From assembly GCA_009779835.1 (NCBI GenBank), contig WRBD01000004.1, forward strand, positions 37,258-101,257: 64,000 bases of DNA. The letters are read 5' to 3'. The translations under genes and the position numbers were made by a program. This document shows, one piece after another, positions 36,421 to 45,681 of this stretch (positions are counted from its first letter, which is position 1; each line of letters begins with the position of its first letter). The notes below the pieces were generated by a model. That model saw only the letters and a list, made by a program, of their open reading frames with translations. It had not been told where the DNA came from and searched no databases. This DNA is from Defluviitaleaceae bacterium. Its GTDB lineage: Bacteria; Bacillota; Clostridia; Lachnospirales; WQUN01.

Positions 36421-37258
36421 TTGTTTTATGGGTTGCGAATGTCCGTTTGAAATGGCAGAAATAGTTTTATTTTCCGCGCCGTATGACAGTACAACGTCTT
36501 ATCGGCCGGGGGCGCGTTTTGCGGGAAAGGCAATTCGCGAAAATTCTTACGGAATAGAGAGTTACAGCCCTTATGCGGAAAAAGACTTATTCGATTTGAA
36601 AATAGCGGACGTGGGCGAATTAGAGCTTCCGTTTGGAAATTCGGAACGCGCACTGGATATGATTGAGGCGAAAACCGGTTTTATTTTAAAAAACGGAAGC
36701 AAACCGTTTATATTAGGTGGCGAGCATTTGGTCACGCTTGGCGCGGTTCGTGCGGTCGCAAAAAAATTTCCCGACCTGCACATTTTACATTTTGATGCAC
36801 ACGCAGATTTGCGCGATGATTATTTGGGCGAAAAATTATCACACGCAACGGTAATGCGCCGTGCATGGGATATTTTGGGAGATAATCGGATTTATCAAGC
36901 GGGAATACGTTCTGGCGACGCAGAAGAATTCGCATTCGCCGCAGAACACACGACAATGTGCAAGTTTAGTTTGAACGGAGTAGAAAATTTTGTTCGCAGG
37001 GTAGGGGACAAGCCCGTGTACCTTTCACTTGACCTTGATGTGCTGGACCCTTCCGTTTTCCCCGGGACAGGCACACCCGAACCGGGCGGCGTTTCTTTTC
37101 AAGAACTTCATAACGCCGTTTCAACACTTAAAAATTTAAACATAGTCGCTTGCGACGTGGTGGAGTTATCCCCGCACTACGACCAAAGTGGCGTATCAAC
37201 TATTACGGCGTGTAAAATTATAAGGGAAATTTTAATGGTGATTTCTACGATTGACTGA
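36407..37258 (+). CDS. speB: Agmatinase
   Basis: A dimanganese ureohydrolase that splits agmatine into putrescine and urea. All metal motifs are present: GGEH, HFDAHADLRD and SLDLDVLDPS. It has 283 residues. GAGGAG lies upstream; the start may be the ATG at 36407 or the GTG at 36404. With SpeA and SpeE it completes the route arginine, agmatine, putrescine, spermidine. Confidence 0.94.
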   Translation: MLKTDCFMGCECPFEMAEIVLFSAPYDSTTSYRPGARFAGKAIRENSYGIESYSPYAEKDLFDLKIADVGELELPFGNSERALDMIEAKTGFILKNGSKPFILGGEHLVTLGAVRAVAKKFPDLHILHFDAHADLRDDYLGEKLSHATVMRRAWDILGDNRIYQAGIRSGDAEEFAFAAEHTTMCKFSLNGVENFVRRVGDKPVYLSLDLDVLDPSVFPGTGTPEPGGVSFQELHNAVSTLKNLNIVACDVVELSPHYDQSGVSTITACKIIREILMVISTID

Positions 37259-37275
37259 TTTGTCAAAATTTTTGA

Positions 37276-37455
37276 TTAGTGCTTTATTCTATAACAACCG
37301 TATCTTCTTTCTTTTTGAAAATGCACAATATCGGGATAACTCTGCTCGGTTTCCCATTTTGAAACAGAAGATTTTGAAACGCCGATAAAATCAACTACCG
37401 GGAAACCTTCTGCTTTTTCCCGCAACGGCGACAGGGTTGTAATATTATGCGTTTG
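37276..37455 (-). pseudogene. Remnant of an XRE-family regulator
   Basis: A short minus-strand stretch contains FIGVSKSSVSKWETEQSYPDI, the recognition helix region of XRE/Cro-type helix-turn-helix proteins. The preceding helix reads out of register and the sequence after SYPDI is unrelated and stops at 37276, so only a frameshifted fragment remains. Confidence 0.55.
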
Positions 37456-37485
37456 CAAATATGATATTGCAAAGGAGCGGTACTT

Positions 37486-38205
37486 TTGGGTAAAAAAGCG
37501 GAATTTGATAAACTTGCAAACAGCTACGACAACTGGCACGCGGATTTAATAAAAGGCTCCGGTTTCAGCCGAGAGTATTTTTTGGAATACAAAGTAAAAG
37601 AAGTTGCGCGAATTCTTACAGAGAAAAATTTCACACCGAAAAACATCTTGGACTTTGGTTGTGGGGTAGGGGATGTAGAGCCATATTTGCAAAAATATTT
37701 TCCTGAGGCGAATATTTTTGGTGTGGATATTTCGCAAGAGTCCATTGAAACTGCAAAATCCAAGGGGTATAAAAATATCTCCTTCGCCCCACTTGACGAA
37801 AACTGGATTGAATCGGACGCGCTATCACAGTTTAACACCGTCTATGATATTGTGTTTATCGCGGGGGTTTTTCACCATGCCCCCAAAGATGAGCATTTCA
37901 AAATTCTTTCGGCAATCAAATCAAATCTTACGCAAAACGCAAAAATATTTATTTTTGAACTGAATCCGTACAATCCCGCAACCCGTTACGTTTTCGCAAA
38001 GCACGAAAAGCCGGTTGACCGCAACGCAAATTTATTGCCGCCCCGTCACATAAAAAAAATATTGCAAAATTTAGGCTTCCGCACATCGCGAAGTATTTAT
38101 ACAATTTTTTTCCCAAGCGCATTAAAAATATTTATCCCGCTTGAAAAATATTTAAGCCGAATTCCTTTGGGAGCACATTACTATATTTTAGGAGAAGAGT
38201 TTTAG
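37486..38205 (+). CDS. Class I SAM-dependent methyltransferase
   Basis: A 239-residue protein with the SAM-binding motif ILDFGCGVGDVEPYL, the acidic motif II FGVDIS and the post-motif FHHAPKDEH. The substrate is not predictable; the C-terminal basic/hydrophobic part resembles methyltransferases acting on lipids or small molecules. The start is TTG at 37486 with AAGGAG eight bases upstream. Confidence 0.85.
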   Translation: MGKKAEFDKLANSYDNWHADLIKGSGFSREYFLEYKVKEVARILTEKNFTPKNILDFGCGVGDVEPYLQKYFPEANIFGVDISQESIETAKSKGYKNISFAPLDENWIESDALSQFNTVYDIVFIAGVFHHAPKDEHFKILSAIKSNLTQNAKIFIFELNPYNPATRYVFAKHEKPVDRNANLLPPRHIKKILQNLGFRTSRSIYTIFFPSALKIFIPLEKYLSRIPLGAHYYILGEEF

Positions 38206-38258
38206 CATCTTCGATAGTATTGCAATTTTATTCGTAAAATGTTAAAACTTGAATCATA

Positions 38259-39200
38259 ATGTTGAAAAATTATTTTGAGAAGAATAAATTAATAATGGCA
38301 CCGATGGCAGGTGTAACAGACAAGATTTTTCGTAAAATCGTGTTTGAGCACGGCGCGGGGTTTACGGTTTCCGAAATGGTTTCCGCGAAAAGCATTGTTT
38401 ACGACAACAAAAACACGTTTAAGTTGATGGCGAACGACGACAACGTGCGTCCGTGGGCTGTGCAGTTTTTTTCGCATGAGCCGGAAATTCTTTCTGAAGC
38501 GATTAAACGTCTCGGAGACTTTCCGTTCGACATCGTTGACATAAATATGGGTTGCCCTATGCCGAAAATCGTAAAAAACGGCGAAGGCGCGGCTCTTATG
38601 AGAGACCCGCCGCTTGCGGGGCGGCTGATTGAAGCGGCAGTGAAAGCATCGTTCCGTCCCGTTACTGTGAAAATTCGCAAAGGATTCACGCCGTCAACAG
38701 TGAACGCAAAAGAAATGGCACACATTGCACAAGAATCCGGCGCGTTATGGGTGGCTGTACACGGCAGAACCCGCGACCAATTTTACACCGGCGAAGCCGA
38801 CTGGGACGCGATTGCGGCGGTAAAAGCCGCAGTTAAAATTCCGGTGATAGGCAATGGCGATATCTTCACGCCGGAAACCGCCGTTGAAAGATTAAACTGT
38901 TGCGACGCAATAATGATTGCACGCGGCGCGCTTGGAAATCCGTGGTTGTTTTCGCGCACATTAAAGCTTTTAGAAACAGGAATTCTTCCGCTACCACCAA
39001 CCCGCGACGAAATTATCGAAACAGCCCTAAGGCATTTACGCGCGGCGGAAAACATAATCGAAATGCGAAAGCACCTTTGCTGGTACACAAAAGGATTGCC
39101 CGGTTCGGCAGAAACACGACGCCAAATAAACAACGCAAAATCTGTAAACGAAATGGAAGAAATAATTCTAAGGAGTGGTTCAAATGAAGAACTATACTAG
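38259..39200 (+). CDS. dus: tRNA-dihydrouridine synthase
   Basis: FMN enzyme reducing uridines in the tRNA D-loop. MAPMAGVTDKIFRK, the catalytic Cys in VDINMGCPMPK, the HGRTRDQFYTG block and the phosphate-binding IARGALGNPWLF are all present. It has 313 residues. The ATG at 38259 has no clear RBS. Its 3' end overlaps the next gene by 17 bases. Confidence 0.93.
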   Translation: MLKNYFEKNKLIMAPMAGVTDKIFRKIVFEHGAGFTVSEMVSAKSIVYDNKNTFKLMANDDNVRPWAVQFFSHEPEILSEAIKRLGDFPFDIVDINMGCPMPKIVKNGEGAALMRDPPLAGRLIEAAVKASFRPVTVKIRKGFTPSTVNAKEMAHIAQESGALWVAVHGRTRDQFYTGEADWDAIAAVKAAVKIPVIGNGDIFTPETAVERLNCCDAIMIARGALGNPWLFSRTLKLLETGILPLPPTRDEIIETALRHLRAAENIIEMRKHLCWYTKGLPGSAETRRQINNAKSVNEMEEIILRSGSNEELY

Positions 39201-39861
39201 CGCAAAACTTGGAGTATTCGCGTTAATCGCGGTTTTACTTGCGGCTTTTGCGCATTTTTATGTGCCAACCTCAGCGGCACAACCCGGAGTTGATACAGAC
39301 CCGGTTGTAACCCGGAGTTTCGTTGAGACAAGAATTGCGCAACTTTCGGCAGAAATAGAACTTTTACGCGGTATTATCGCGAACATAAGCCCCGGCTCTT
39401 TGCCGAATGTTACGCCTGCACCAACGCAAACCCCGTCACCGTCGCCCGTCGCGCCGTCTACGGCAAACCTTTCGCAAGATGAAGAGGACGAGCTTTTCGC
39501 ATTGGTAATGTACTATTTTGAAACAGTTTACGGCGAACGACTTGACGCGGCACTCCGAAATATACCCGGCCCTGCCGGTGAGCCGCACAGTTCGGTTTTT
39601 ACGGTGTTAAATCCGCAGGCGGGGCAGACTATCACATTTAATGCCGGTACGGAATTCATACTTCGTAGCGGAAGAGCAGTTGCTTTAACGGGGCCGAACA
39701 ACGGCATTCCGAATGTTACTGCCGGCGCGGATATCATGAACGGTCAAAACATTGAGCATAACCATCTTATGATTATTCCCGTTACAGACGGTCGCGGTAT
39801 TGTTTTCCAAACAGAAGCGTGGCTTATGGTACGTGGCGGGTATACTATTGTGGGGGGTTAA
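39184..39861 (+). CDS. Conserved secreted or membrane-anchored protein of unknown function
   Basis: A 225-residue protein with an N-terminal hydrophobic segment (residues 8-29) that is a signal peptide or anchor, a short coiled coil (RSFVETRIAQLSAEIELLRG), a Pro/Thr/Ser linker and a C-terminal conserved-looking domain (FNAGTEFILRSGRAVAL, NVTAGADIMNG, NHLMIIPVTDGRGI, AWLMVRGGYTI). Similar proteins occur in Clostridia without a known function. AAGGAG precedes the ATG at 39184, inside the end of dus. The DUF4364 gene starts two bases after its stop, so the two are co-transcribed. Confidence 0.8.
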   Translation: MKNYTSAKLGVFALIAVLLAAFAHFYVPTSAAQPGVDTDPVVTRSFVETRIAQLSAEIELLRGIIANISPGSLPNVTPAPTQTPSPSPVAPSTANLSQDEEDELFALVMYYFETVYGERLDAALRNIPGPAGEPHSSVFTVLNPQAGQTITFNAGTEFILRSGRAVALTGPNNGIPNVTAGADIMNGQNIEHNHLMIIPVTDGRGIVFQTEAWLMVRGGYTIVGG

Positions 39862-39863
39862 CA

Positions 39864-40415
39864 ATGGGAATAACCATTGAGTACAAGGATGTTGAAAACA
39901 AACTGCTGTTGCTTTATTTAATTAATATGATGGATTTACCTATGTCACGCTCGCAAATTACAGATTTTATCATTCAGAAAGATTTAATGAATCACTTTAT
40001 TCTCGAGCAAAATCTGACGGATATGGTTCAACGAAAATTTCTTGAAGCAACCCGCGAAAATTCACAAGACGAAAACACCACCCGTTATTCCTTAACCGAG
40101 GAAGGGCTTGAAAACCTTGACCTACTTCAAAATCAAATTCCGCGCCCCGTACGAAACATGATTACGCAATATGTAGAAGAACATCGCGGCAAAATAAAAA
40201 AGGGCTTCGAGAAGACAGCCCACTATTTCCCCAACGCCGAAAATGATGAATACATCGTAAAATGCGGCGTTTACGATGATAAACGCGACTCTATGCTTAT
40301 GGAAATTTCCGTCCCTGTCGTCACCCGCGAACAGGCAAAACTAATCCAATCCAATTGGAACGCAAATTACAGCACGCTTTATCAACGCATTTTATCAACC
40401 CTAACAGAAGGATAG
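39864..40415 (+). CDS. DUF4364 family winged-helix protein
   Basis: A 183-residue cytoplasmic protein typical of Clostridia. The first ~90 residues (LLLYLINMMDLPMSRSQITDF, RYSLTEEGLENL) form a PadR/MarR-like winged helix; the rest is a small alpha/beta domain. It is probably a transcriptional regulator with unknown targets. GGGG before the ATG serves as RBS. Confidence 0.82.
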   Translation: MGITIEYKDVENKLLLLYLINMMDLPMSRSQITDFIIQKDLMNHFILEQNLTDMVQRKFLEATRENSQDENTTRYSLTEEGLENLDLLQNQIPRPVRNMITQYVEEHRGKIKKGFEKTAHYFPNAENDEYIVKCGVYDDKRDSMLMEISVPVVTREQAKLIQSNWNANYSTLYQRILSTLTEG

Positions 40416-40427
40416 AATTAAATTCAT

Positions 40428-40461
40428 TGAAAAGGACTACCTTATAGTTTCAGGGTAGCCC
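40428..40461 (-). terminator. Terminator of spoIIID
   Basis: On the minus strand GGGCTACC, a loop and GGTAGTCC form a stem with one bulge, followed by TTTTCAAT, ten bases after the spoIIID stop. It may also stop the convergent DUF4364 transcript. Confidence 0.5.
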
Positions 40462-40470
40462 TCTTAACGC

Positions 40471-40734
40471 TTAAACCTTTTGAATATGCTGATGTAAATA
40501 TTTTTCCTTAGTTGCCATACCGCCGCGTATGTGGCGTTCAGATTTGTTAATTTCCAAAACCCGCCGCGCTTCACCGGCAAGGTTCGGATTGATTTTCGCA
40601 AGTCTTTCTGTGACATCTTTATGTACGGTAGATTTACTTATGCCAAACTTCTTGGCTGTTTCCCTCACTGTTGCGTTTGAACTGATAATAAAATTTGCTA
40701 CTTCCACGGCCCGTTCTTCAATATAAGTTTTCAA
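40471..40734 (-). CDS. spoIIID: Sporulation transcription factor SpoIIID
   Basis: Small DNA-binding regulator of mother-cell gene expression under sigma-E. The 87-residue product has the hallmark LKTYIEERAVEVANFIISSN and the helix-turn-helix ATVRETAKKFGISKSTVHKD. The TTG at 40734 gives the normal length and has GGGAGG seven bases upstream. It is the clearest sign that the organism makes spores. Confidence 0.95.
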   Translation of the reverse strand: MKTYIEERAVEVANFIISSNATVRETAKKFGISKSTVHKDVTERLAKINPNLAGEARRVLEINKSERHIRGGMATKEKYLHQHIQKV

Positions 40735-40862
40735 GAATGGCCCTCCCTTAAATATATAACGTTGAATCATATATATGAAGGAGTATCAAGGGTTAGAACA
40801 AAACTTGCCGGTATGACCATGTAAGTATAAAAATGATAATCTTAGATAGAGGGATGTTAATT

Positions 40863-43800
40863 ATGTTATTAGAAGATAGAATTAACAGTTTTGAAGATGA
40901 GACAATAAAAAAACTGTGGTCATCTATTAAGAAAATCACAGAGGATTCTAACAAACATCTTCTCGAAATCACTACCCAACTGCCGGGATTTGATATTCAT
41001 GACGCTTCTCATAGTGAAGAAGTTTTAAGCAATATTGAAAAACTATTGCAGGCTGAGGGGATTGATAAATTAACGCCGCTTGAATGTTTATTTTTGTACG
41101 CTTCAGCATATATGCATGATGCCGCAATGGCGTTGCCCAAGTGGGAGTTTGACCTGCTTTTGGCTGTAGAAGGAACGGATAAAGTATGTGACAACAAAAA
41201 AGCTTTACATATCAATAATGATTTTAAACCGGTGCATGAATGGTCTTTTTTAAATGAGTATATTTGTAAAAACAAGAATAGTCTTTACACCAACTTTGAT
41301 ACGGCTTCTAAATTTGTCTTTTCGCCGGAAACAGAAGAGAAGCTGATAGAGGATTTAATTGACAGGGTACGTGAGTATGAGGAGTTTCGCAATGGCTATA
41401 CCGATAAACTGCGGGCTTTACTGGCAACATCCAACCAGGAATATCTGAAATTCAGTGACTTGATTCGTCATGAATTCATTAGAGTTACCCATCATACCCG
41501 TGTTGAGCAGTATATTATGAATCTCAAGAAGTTTTTGGCTAATGAAATTGGTTCTTCTGCAAAAGCAAATCAATTTGCCGAAAGCCTTGCAAAAATTTGC
41601 AGGTCACATGGGGAAGGTTTCGATTTTGTTAAAGCGATGAACCCTCGTAATAAAATATGGAAGGATAACTATGTTAATGAGCAGTATGTTTCAATGCTTT
41701 TGCGATTGGGAGATATTATACATTTTAGTTCCAACAGAGCTCCGCTTTCACTTTTTGCCGAAAAACAAATCACAGACTCTGTTTCTCTAAAACACTGGAA
41801 AGCTAAATTTCAAGAGTTAAGCTATGAGATAAATGTTCAAAATTCCAAAACACAAATTAATTTTTCGGCATATTGTTCCGAGCCTGAAATTTATTACTTT
41901 ATCCAAGACTATATTGATGATATCGACAATGAACTTATGTATTATCGTAACATAATAGAGAACTACAGGTTTATACGATATGAGTTCGCGGATGAATATG
42001 AATTGCCTTTTGAGTTTGCGGTAAACAGAAGTGACGTGTTGCCCGACGAAGAAATCTTCATTCCTGAACCGGATGCTAAGTTTACATTGGAACAATCAAA
42101 AATATTAAAATTGCTTATGGGCGTTCAATTATATAAAGATAAATATTTATGTTTAAGGGAGCTATATCAAAATTCACTTGATGCGTGCAAGTGTATGTTG
42201 GCAAAGTATGAATCGGATAAAATCATCAAAGAATTTGAAATAGAAATAGGGTTAAAGCATATTGAATCAAAAAGAAAAAACGAGTCATTTGTTTATTTTT
42301 TTGACAACGGAACAGGAATGACAAGGGAAATTGTTAGGAATCATTTATTAAAAATCGGAAACTCATATTACAAATCAAAAGATTTTATGAGGCATAACGC
42401 AGGCTGGGCTAACAAGGTTGCACCTACTTCGCAATTTGGAATAGGAATACTTTCTTGCTATATGATTGGCAAGCGCATTGAGATTACTACAAAGCATTAT
42501 GAATCGGACGAAATTTTTTCATTTTCCCTTGATGGGATTAACGAGCGTTTTTACTATATAAAACCTGAACGCCAAGACAAAGAACGTATAGGGCAACACG
42601 GCACAATAGTTAAAATATTTTTAAATGAAGAGACGCAGAATGTCCTTGACAATAAGTATTATGAAAACATGGAATTTCTAATTAGACACATGCCGGATGA
42701 AATTTATAATAGCCTTTTTTACAATATAAACAAGCAGATTGGCTTCCCCCACAAAAAAATTTCTGTGTCAGTTTGTGATAATGACGGGATAAAACATCCT
42801 ATCTTCGGTCATGCGGATTTCCTTGATTACAGTTCACTTTCTGATGAAGATATTTCCATCTTTGTTAACTTACCTTCATATAATACAGAACAATTAAAGG
42901 AATTTATGTCTGCATATAATAGCCTTGAGTGTGTCAAATTAGAAGTTTCAACTACCGAAGTGGAGTTATATGGAAAAATGTATCTACCCAAAAACAGCAC
43001 CCCATCCATACCATTGGAAGCATTGACGCAGACGTTAAATGACACCCGTTTCCCTTTTTCTAATTTTTCTAATTTGAAGGCTGGTTTATATGTTGATGGC
43101 ATATCAATTGGAAACATATACGCTGAATATGGTGACCTAATTGATAAACTTCATAGAACGATTGGATATAAACTTTGCTCAAATCTTTTCATCAACTGCA
43201 TTGGAGAGTATCGCCCTGTACTGTCGGTGGACAGAACAGATATAGTTTCATTTGATGAAAAATTGATTGAAAACATAAAGGGGGCTATTGATTTATATAT
43301 TGAGTCTTTATCAAAAACAGTTAACGGGTTTTTATTACTTGAAAAAATTGATGTAGGCACGTATCAATTCGACCTATTAAGTAGTCTAATTGTTTATTTA
43401 TTCCCTGGTATAAGCTCACGTATATTACTAAAATTGCATACCGATGCAGAGATACAGGGAATTAATATAGAAGACGATGAATGTTCTGTTTATAAATTAT
43501 TCAAAACGGAGAAAATGTCACTGGCGACCGATATAAGAGGACTAAATGATTTTGGCTATACTTTACTTATGATTAAATTTGCTACAAGCTCGTATATTGA
43601 AGTGAAAGATATGGATATATTGCTTGACGCGTCTATTTCATTTTCCGAATGTTTGTCTGAAAATAATTGCTACAGTATTTCAGGTTTTCGTGGTTTTGTT
43701 ATAAAAGCAGATATTTGGGATGGTTTGTATCAGGAATATGACATGGTATCAAGTTTATTTCCTTTAATACCGGTAAGATTATATGAGAAAACAGAAGAAA

Positions 43801-44303
43801 ATAAACACACTGGGATACAAATATTACAAAATAGAATTAAATCACTTTCTCATTCAATAAATGATAGCATTGTCCATGTGTCTTTGTTTGAGCCAGCATT
43901 TATAAACCCTTCAACTCATGGTATATCACGGAACTATTCGGAAAAAAGGGTTTCAAATCGTATAAATAAACGGGGAAATGTTTTGGATTTTAGCATGGAT
44001 TATATTTTTAAAGACTATCCAAAAGATGCCAATTATGTTTTATTTGCGTTTATATCACCTAATGAATTAAACGCTGATGAGACAGAAAGTTTGAAAAATT
44101 GTACTGATGAAATATATGTACGTGGGGTTAGGGAAGGATGGAGCATTTTATTTATAGGTTCTAACAACTATACAATAATGCCGGGTCATGTTCAAAAAGC
44201 TGATATTATCACAAAAGCGATAACAGAACATGGTGAATTTATTGAGCAAAACAAGAGTACGTTATTTAACATTGATGACACTCTTGCTTTTTCAGACGTG
44301 TAA
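40863..44303 (+). CDS. HD domain plus GHKL (Hsp90-like) ATPase protein
   Basis: A 1,146-residue cytoplasmic protein. The N-terminal ~360 residues carry an HD-type phosphohydrolase-like domain (DIHDASHSEEVL at 44-55, AYMHDAA at 82-88). A GHKL ATPase follows with all boxes: N box LRELYQNSLDACK (about 42159), DNGTGMT (about 42305), SQFGIGILSCYMIG (about 42430) and GQHGTIVKI (about 42594), then an Hsp90-like middle region. The last ~350 residues are unrecognised. HD (HD-CE type) fused to Hsp90-like ATPases is known from bacterial conflict systems, so an antiphage or stress role is inferred. The gene is AT-richer than its neighbours, suggesting transfer. The ATG at 40863 follows GAGGG. Confidence 0.85.
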   Translation: MLLEDRINSFEDETIKKLWSSIKKITEDSNKHLLEITTQLPGFDIHDASHSEEVLSNIEKLLQAEGIDKLTPLECLFLYASAYMHDAAMALPKWEFDLLLAVEGTDKVCDNKKALHINNDFKPVHEWSFLNEYICKNKNSLYTNFDTASKFVFSPETEEKLIEDLIDRVREYEEFRNGYTDKLRALLATSNQEYLKFSDLIRHEFIRVTHHTRVEQYIMNLKKFLANEIGSSAKANQFAESLAKICRSHGEGFDFVKAMNPRNKIWKDNYVNEQYVSMLLRLGDIIHFSSNRAPLSLFAEKQITDSVSLKHWKAKFQELSYEINVQNSKTQINFSAYCSEPEIYYFIQDYIDDIDNELMYYRNIIENYRFIRYEFADEYELPFEFAVNRSDVLPDEEIFIPEPDAKFTLEQSKILKLLMGVQLYKDKYLCLRELYQNSLDACKCMLAKYESDKIIKEFEIEIGLKHIESKRKNESFVYFFDNGTGMTREIVRNHLLKIGNSYYKSKDFMRHNAGWANKVAPTSQFGIGILSCYMIGKRIEITTKHYESDEIFSFSLDGINERFYYIKPERQDKERIGQHGTIVKIFLNEETQNVLDNKYYENMEFLIRHMPDEIYNSLFYNINKQIGFPHKKISVSVCDNDGIKHPIFGHADFLDYSSLSDEDISIFVNLPSYNTEQLKEFMSAYNSLECVKLEVSTTEVELYGKMYLPKNSTPSIPLEALTQTLNDTRFPFSNFSNLKAGLYVDGISIGNIYAEYGDLIDKLHRTIGYKLCSNLFINCIGEYRPVLSVDRTDIVSFDEKLIENIKGAIDLYIESLSKTVNGFLLLEKIDVGTYQFDLLSSLIVYLFPGISSRILLKLHTDAEIQGINIEDDECSVYKLFKTEKMSLATDIRGLNDFGYTLLMIKFATSSYIEVKDMDILLDASISFSECLSENNCYSISGFRGFVIKADIWDGLYQEYDMVSSLFPLIPVRLYEKTEENKHTGIQILQNRIKSLSHSINDSIVHVSLFEPAFINPSTHGISRNYSEKRVSNRINKRGNVLDFSMDYIFKDYPKDANYVLFAFISPNELNADETESLKNCTDEIYVRGVREGWSILFIGSNNYTIMPGHVQKADIITKAITEHGEFIEQNKSTLFNIDDTLAFSDV

Positions 44304-44349
44304 ATACAGCTTGTCACCGTCTTTTTTCGCCCATAAAAAAATAAAAATC

Positions 44350-44378
44350 TTGATTGCAATGCATGTTTACGATAAAAT
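44350..44378 (+). promoter_or_regulatory. Promoter of the DUF4143 ATPase gene
   Basis: TTGATT, a 17-bp spacer and TAAAAT, 40 bases before the ATG at 44418. The ATPase is thus expressed separately from the HD/GHKL gene. Confidence 0.55.
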
Positions 44379-44417
44379 AAATCACGCTTTATATTATCAT
44401 AAACCATGAGGTATTAT

Positions 44418-45644
44418 ATGAACTACATCAACAGACATGCCGAACGTAAGTTTATCAATATGAGTAACTTCTTCAAGGCTGTTTTGGTTACAGGAGCTAG
44501 GCAGGTTGGCAAAACAACAATGCTACGTCATTTAGCCAAGGAGCAAAGCAGAACATATGTTACCTTAGATAATCTGATGGCTCGTAACCTAGCAAAAACT
44601 GACCCTGTTTTGTTTTTTCAAACCTACAAGCCTCCGATTATCATTGACGAGGTTCAATATGCACCGGAACTGTTTAGCCAAATAAAAATATTATGCGATG
44701 AGAGCGAGGAAACAGGATTATTTTGGCTAACAGGTTCGCAAAAATATTCTATGATGAAGAACGTACGGGAAACCCTTGCAGGCAGGGTTGGGATATTAGA
44801 AATGTATAGCCTTACAAAAAACGAAAAAAACGGTGTGCTATTTGACAATGTTCAAAATTTCTCTTTTCCAACTTTACAAGCACGTCAAACTCAAACTTCG
44901 AAAAACGATGTAATCAGCGTTTTTGAGCATATATGGCGGGGCGGTATGCCTCAAACCGTCAATGCCGATGCCGAACAATTACAAGAATATTTTGACGCCT
45001 ATATAAATTCATACGTGATGCGTGACGTTGCCGAACTGGGTGGCATTACAGACACATTGCGTTTTGGTAAATTTTTGACCGCTTGTGCGGCACTTATCTC
45101 CGAGCAGATAAATTACAAAACTCTTTCGGACACCGCTGAAATTTCACAGCCAACAGCAAAGGACTGGCTACGGCTTTTAGAGAGTATGGGAGTAATATAC
45201 CTTTTACAGCCATATGCAAACAATGCACTTAAACGTCTTACTAAAACCCCCAAGCTGTATTTCTGCGATACCGGACTGGCGGCACATCTTTCTATGTGGC
45301 CGACAAAAGAAACATTGATGAATGGGGCAACCAGTGGACACTATTTTGAGAACTTCGTAGTAATAGAATTGTTGAAGAACTACGCATATTCGCCAAACAA
45401 ATCGAACATAACTTATTATCGTGACTCCAACGCAAAGGAAATTGATGTATTCATCGAGCAGAATAATCTGGTACATCCGCTGGAAATAAAGAAATCCGCT
45501 AACCCCGATAAGCGAGAGATTAGAAAGTTCAGCATTTTAGATAAAGCATCCGTAGAACAGGGCTGTGGTGGTATTATATGTATGTGCGAAGAAGTAATTC
45601 CGATTGATGACAAGAATTGTTTTATACCCTGTAATTTAATTTAG
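44418..45644 (+). CDS. AAA ATPase with DUF4143 domain
   Basis: A 408-residue protein: N-terminal AAA_14 ATPase with Walker A VTGARQVGKTTML, Walker B PIIIDEVQYAP and sensor LTGSQ, then a helical linker, and a C-terminal DUF4143 domain with the endonuclease-like YRDSNAKEIDVFIEQ...HPLEIKKSA. The family is common in anaerobes and its function is unsettled. GAGG lies six bases before the ATG at 44418. Confidence 0.88.
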   Translation: MNYINRHAERKFINMSNFFKAVLVTGARQVGKTTMLRHLAKEQSRTYVTLDNLMARNLAKTDPVLFFQTYKPPIIIDEVQYAPELFSQIKILCDESEETGLFWLTGSQKYSMMKNVRETLAGRVGILEMYSLTKNEKNGVLFDNVQNFSFPTLQARQTQTSKNDVISVFEHIWRGGMPQTVNADAEQLQEYFDAYINSYVMRDVAELGGITDTLRFGKFLTACAALISEQINYKTLSDTAEISQPTAKDWLRLLESMGVIYLLQPYANNALKRLTKTPKLYFCDTGLAAHLSMWPTKETLMNGATSGHYFENFVVIELLKNYAYSPNKSNITYYRDSNAKEIDVFIEQNNLVHPLEIKKSANPDKREIRKFSILDKASVEQGCGGIICMCEEVIPIDDKNCFIPCNLI

Positions 45645-45681
45645 CAACTTGTAGAATTAGCAAAAGAGGTGTAGCGTAGCT

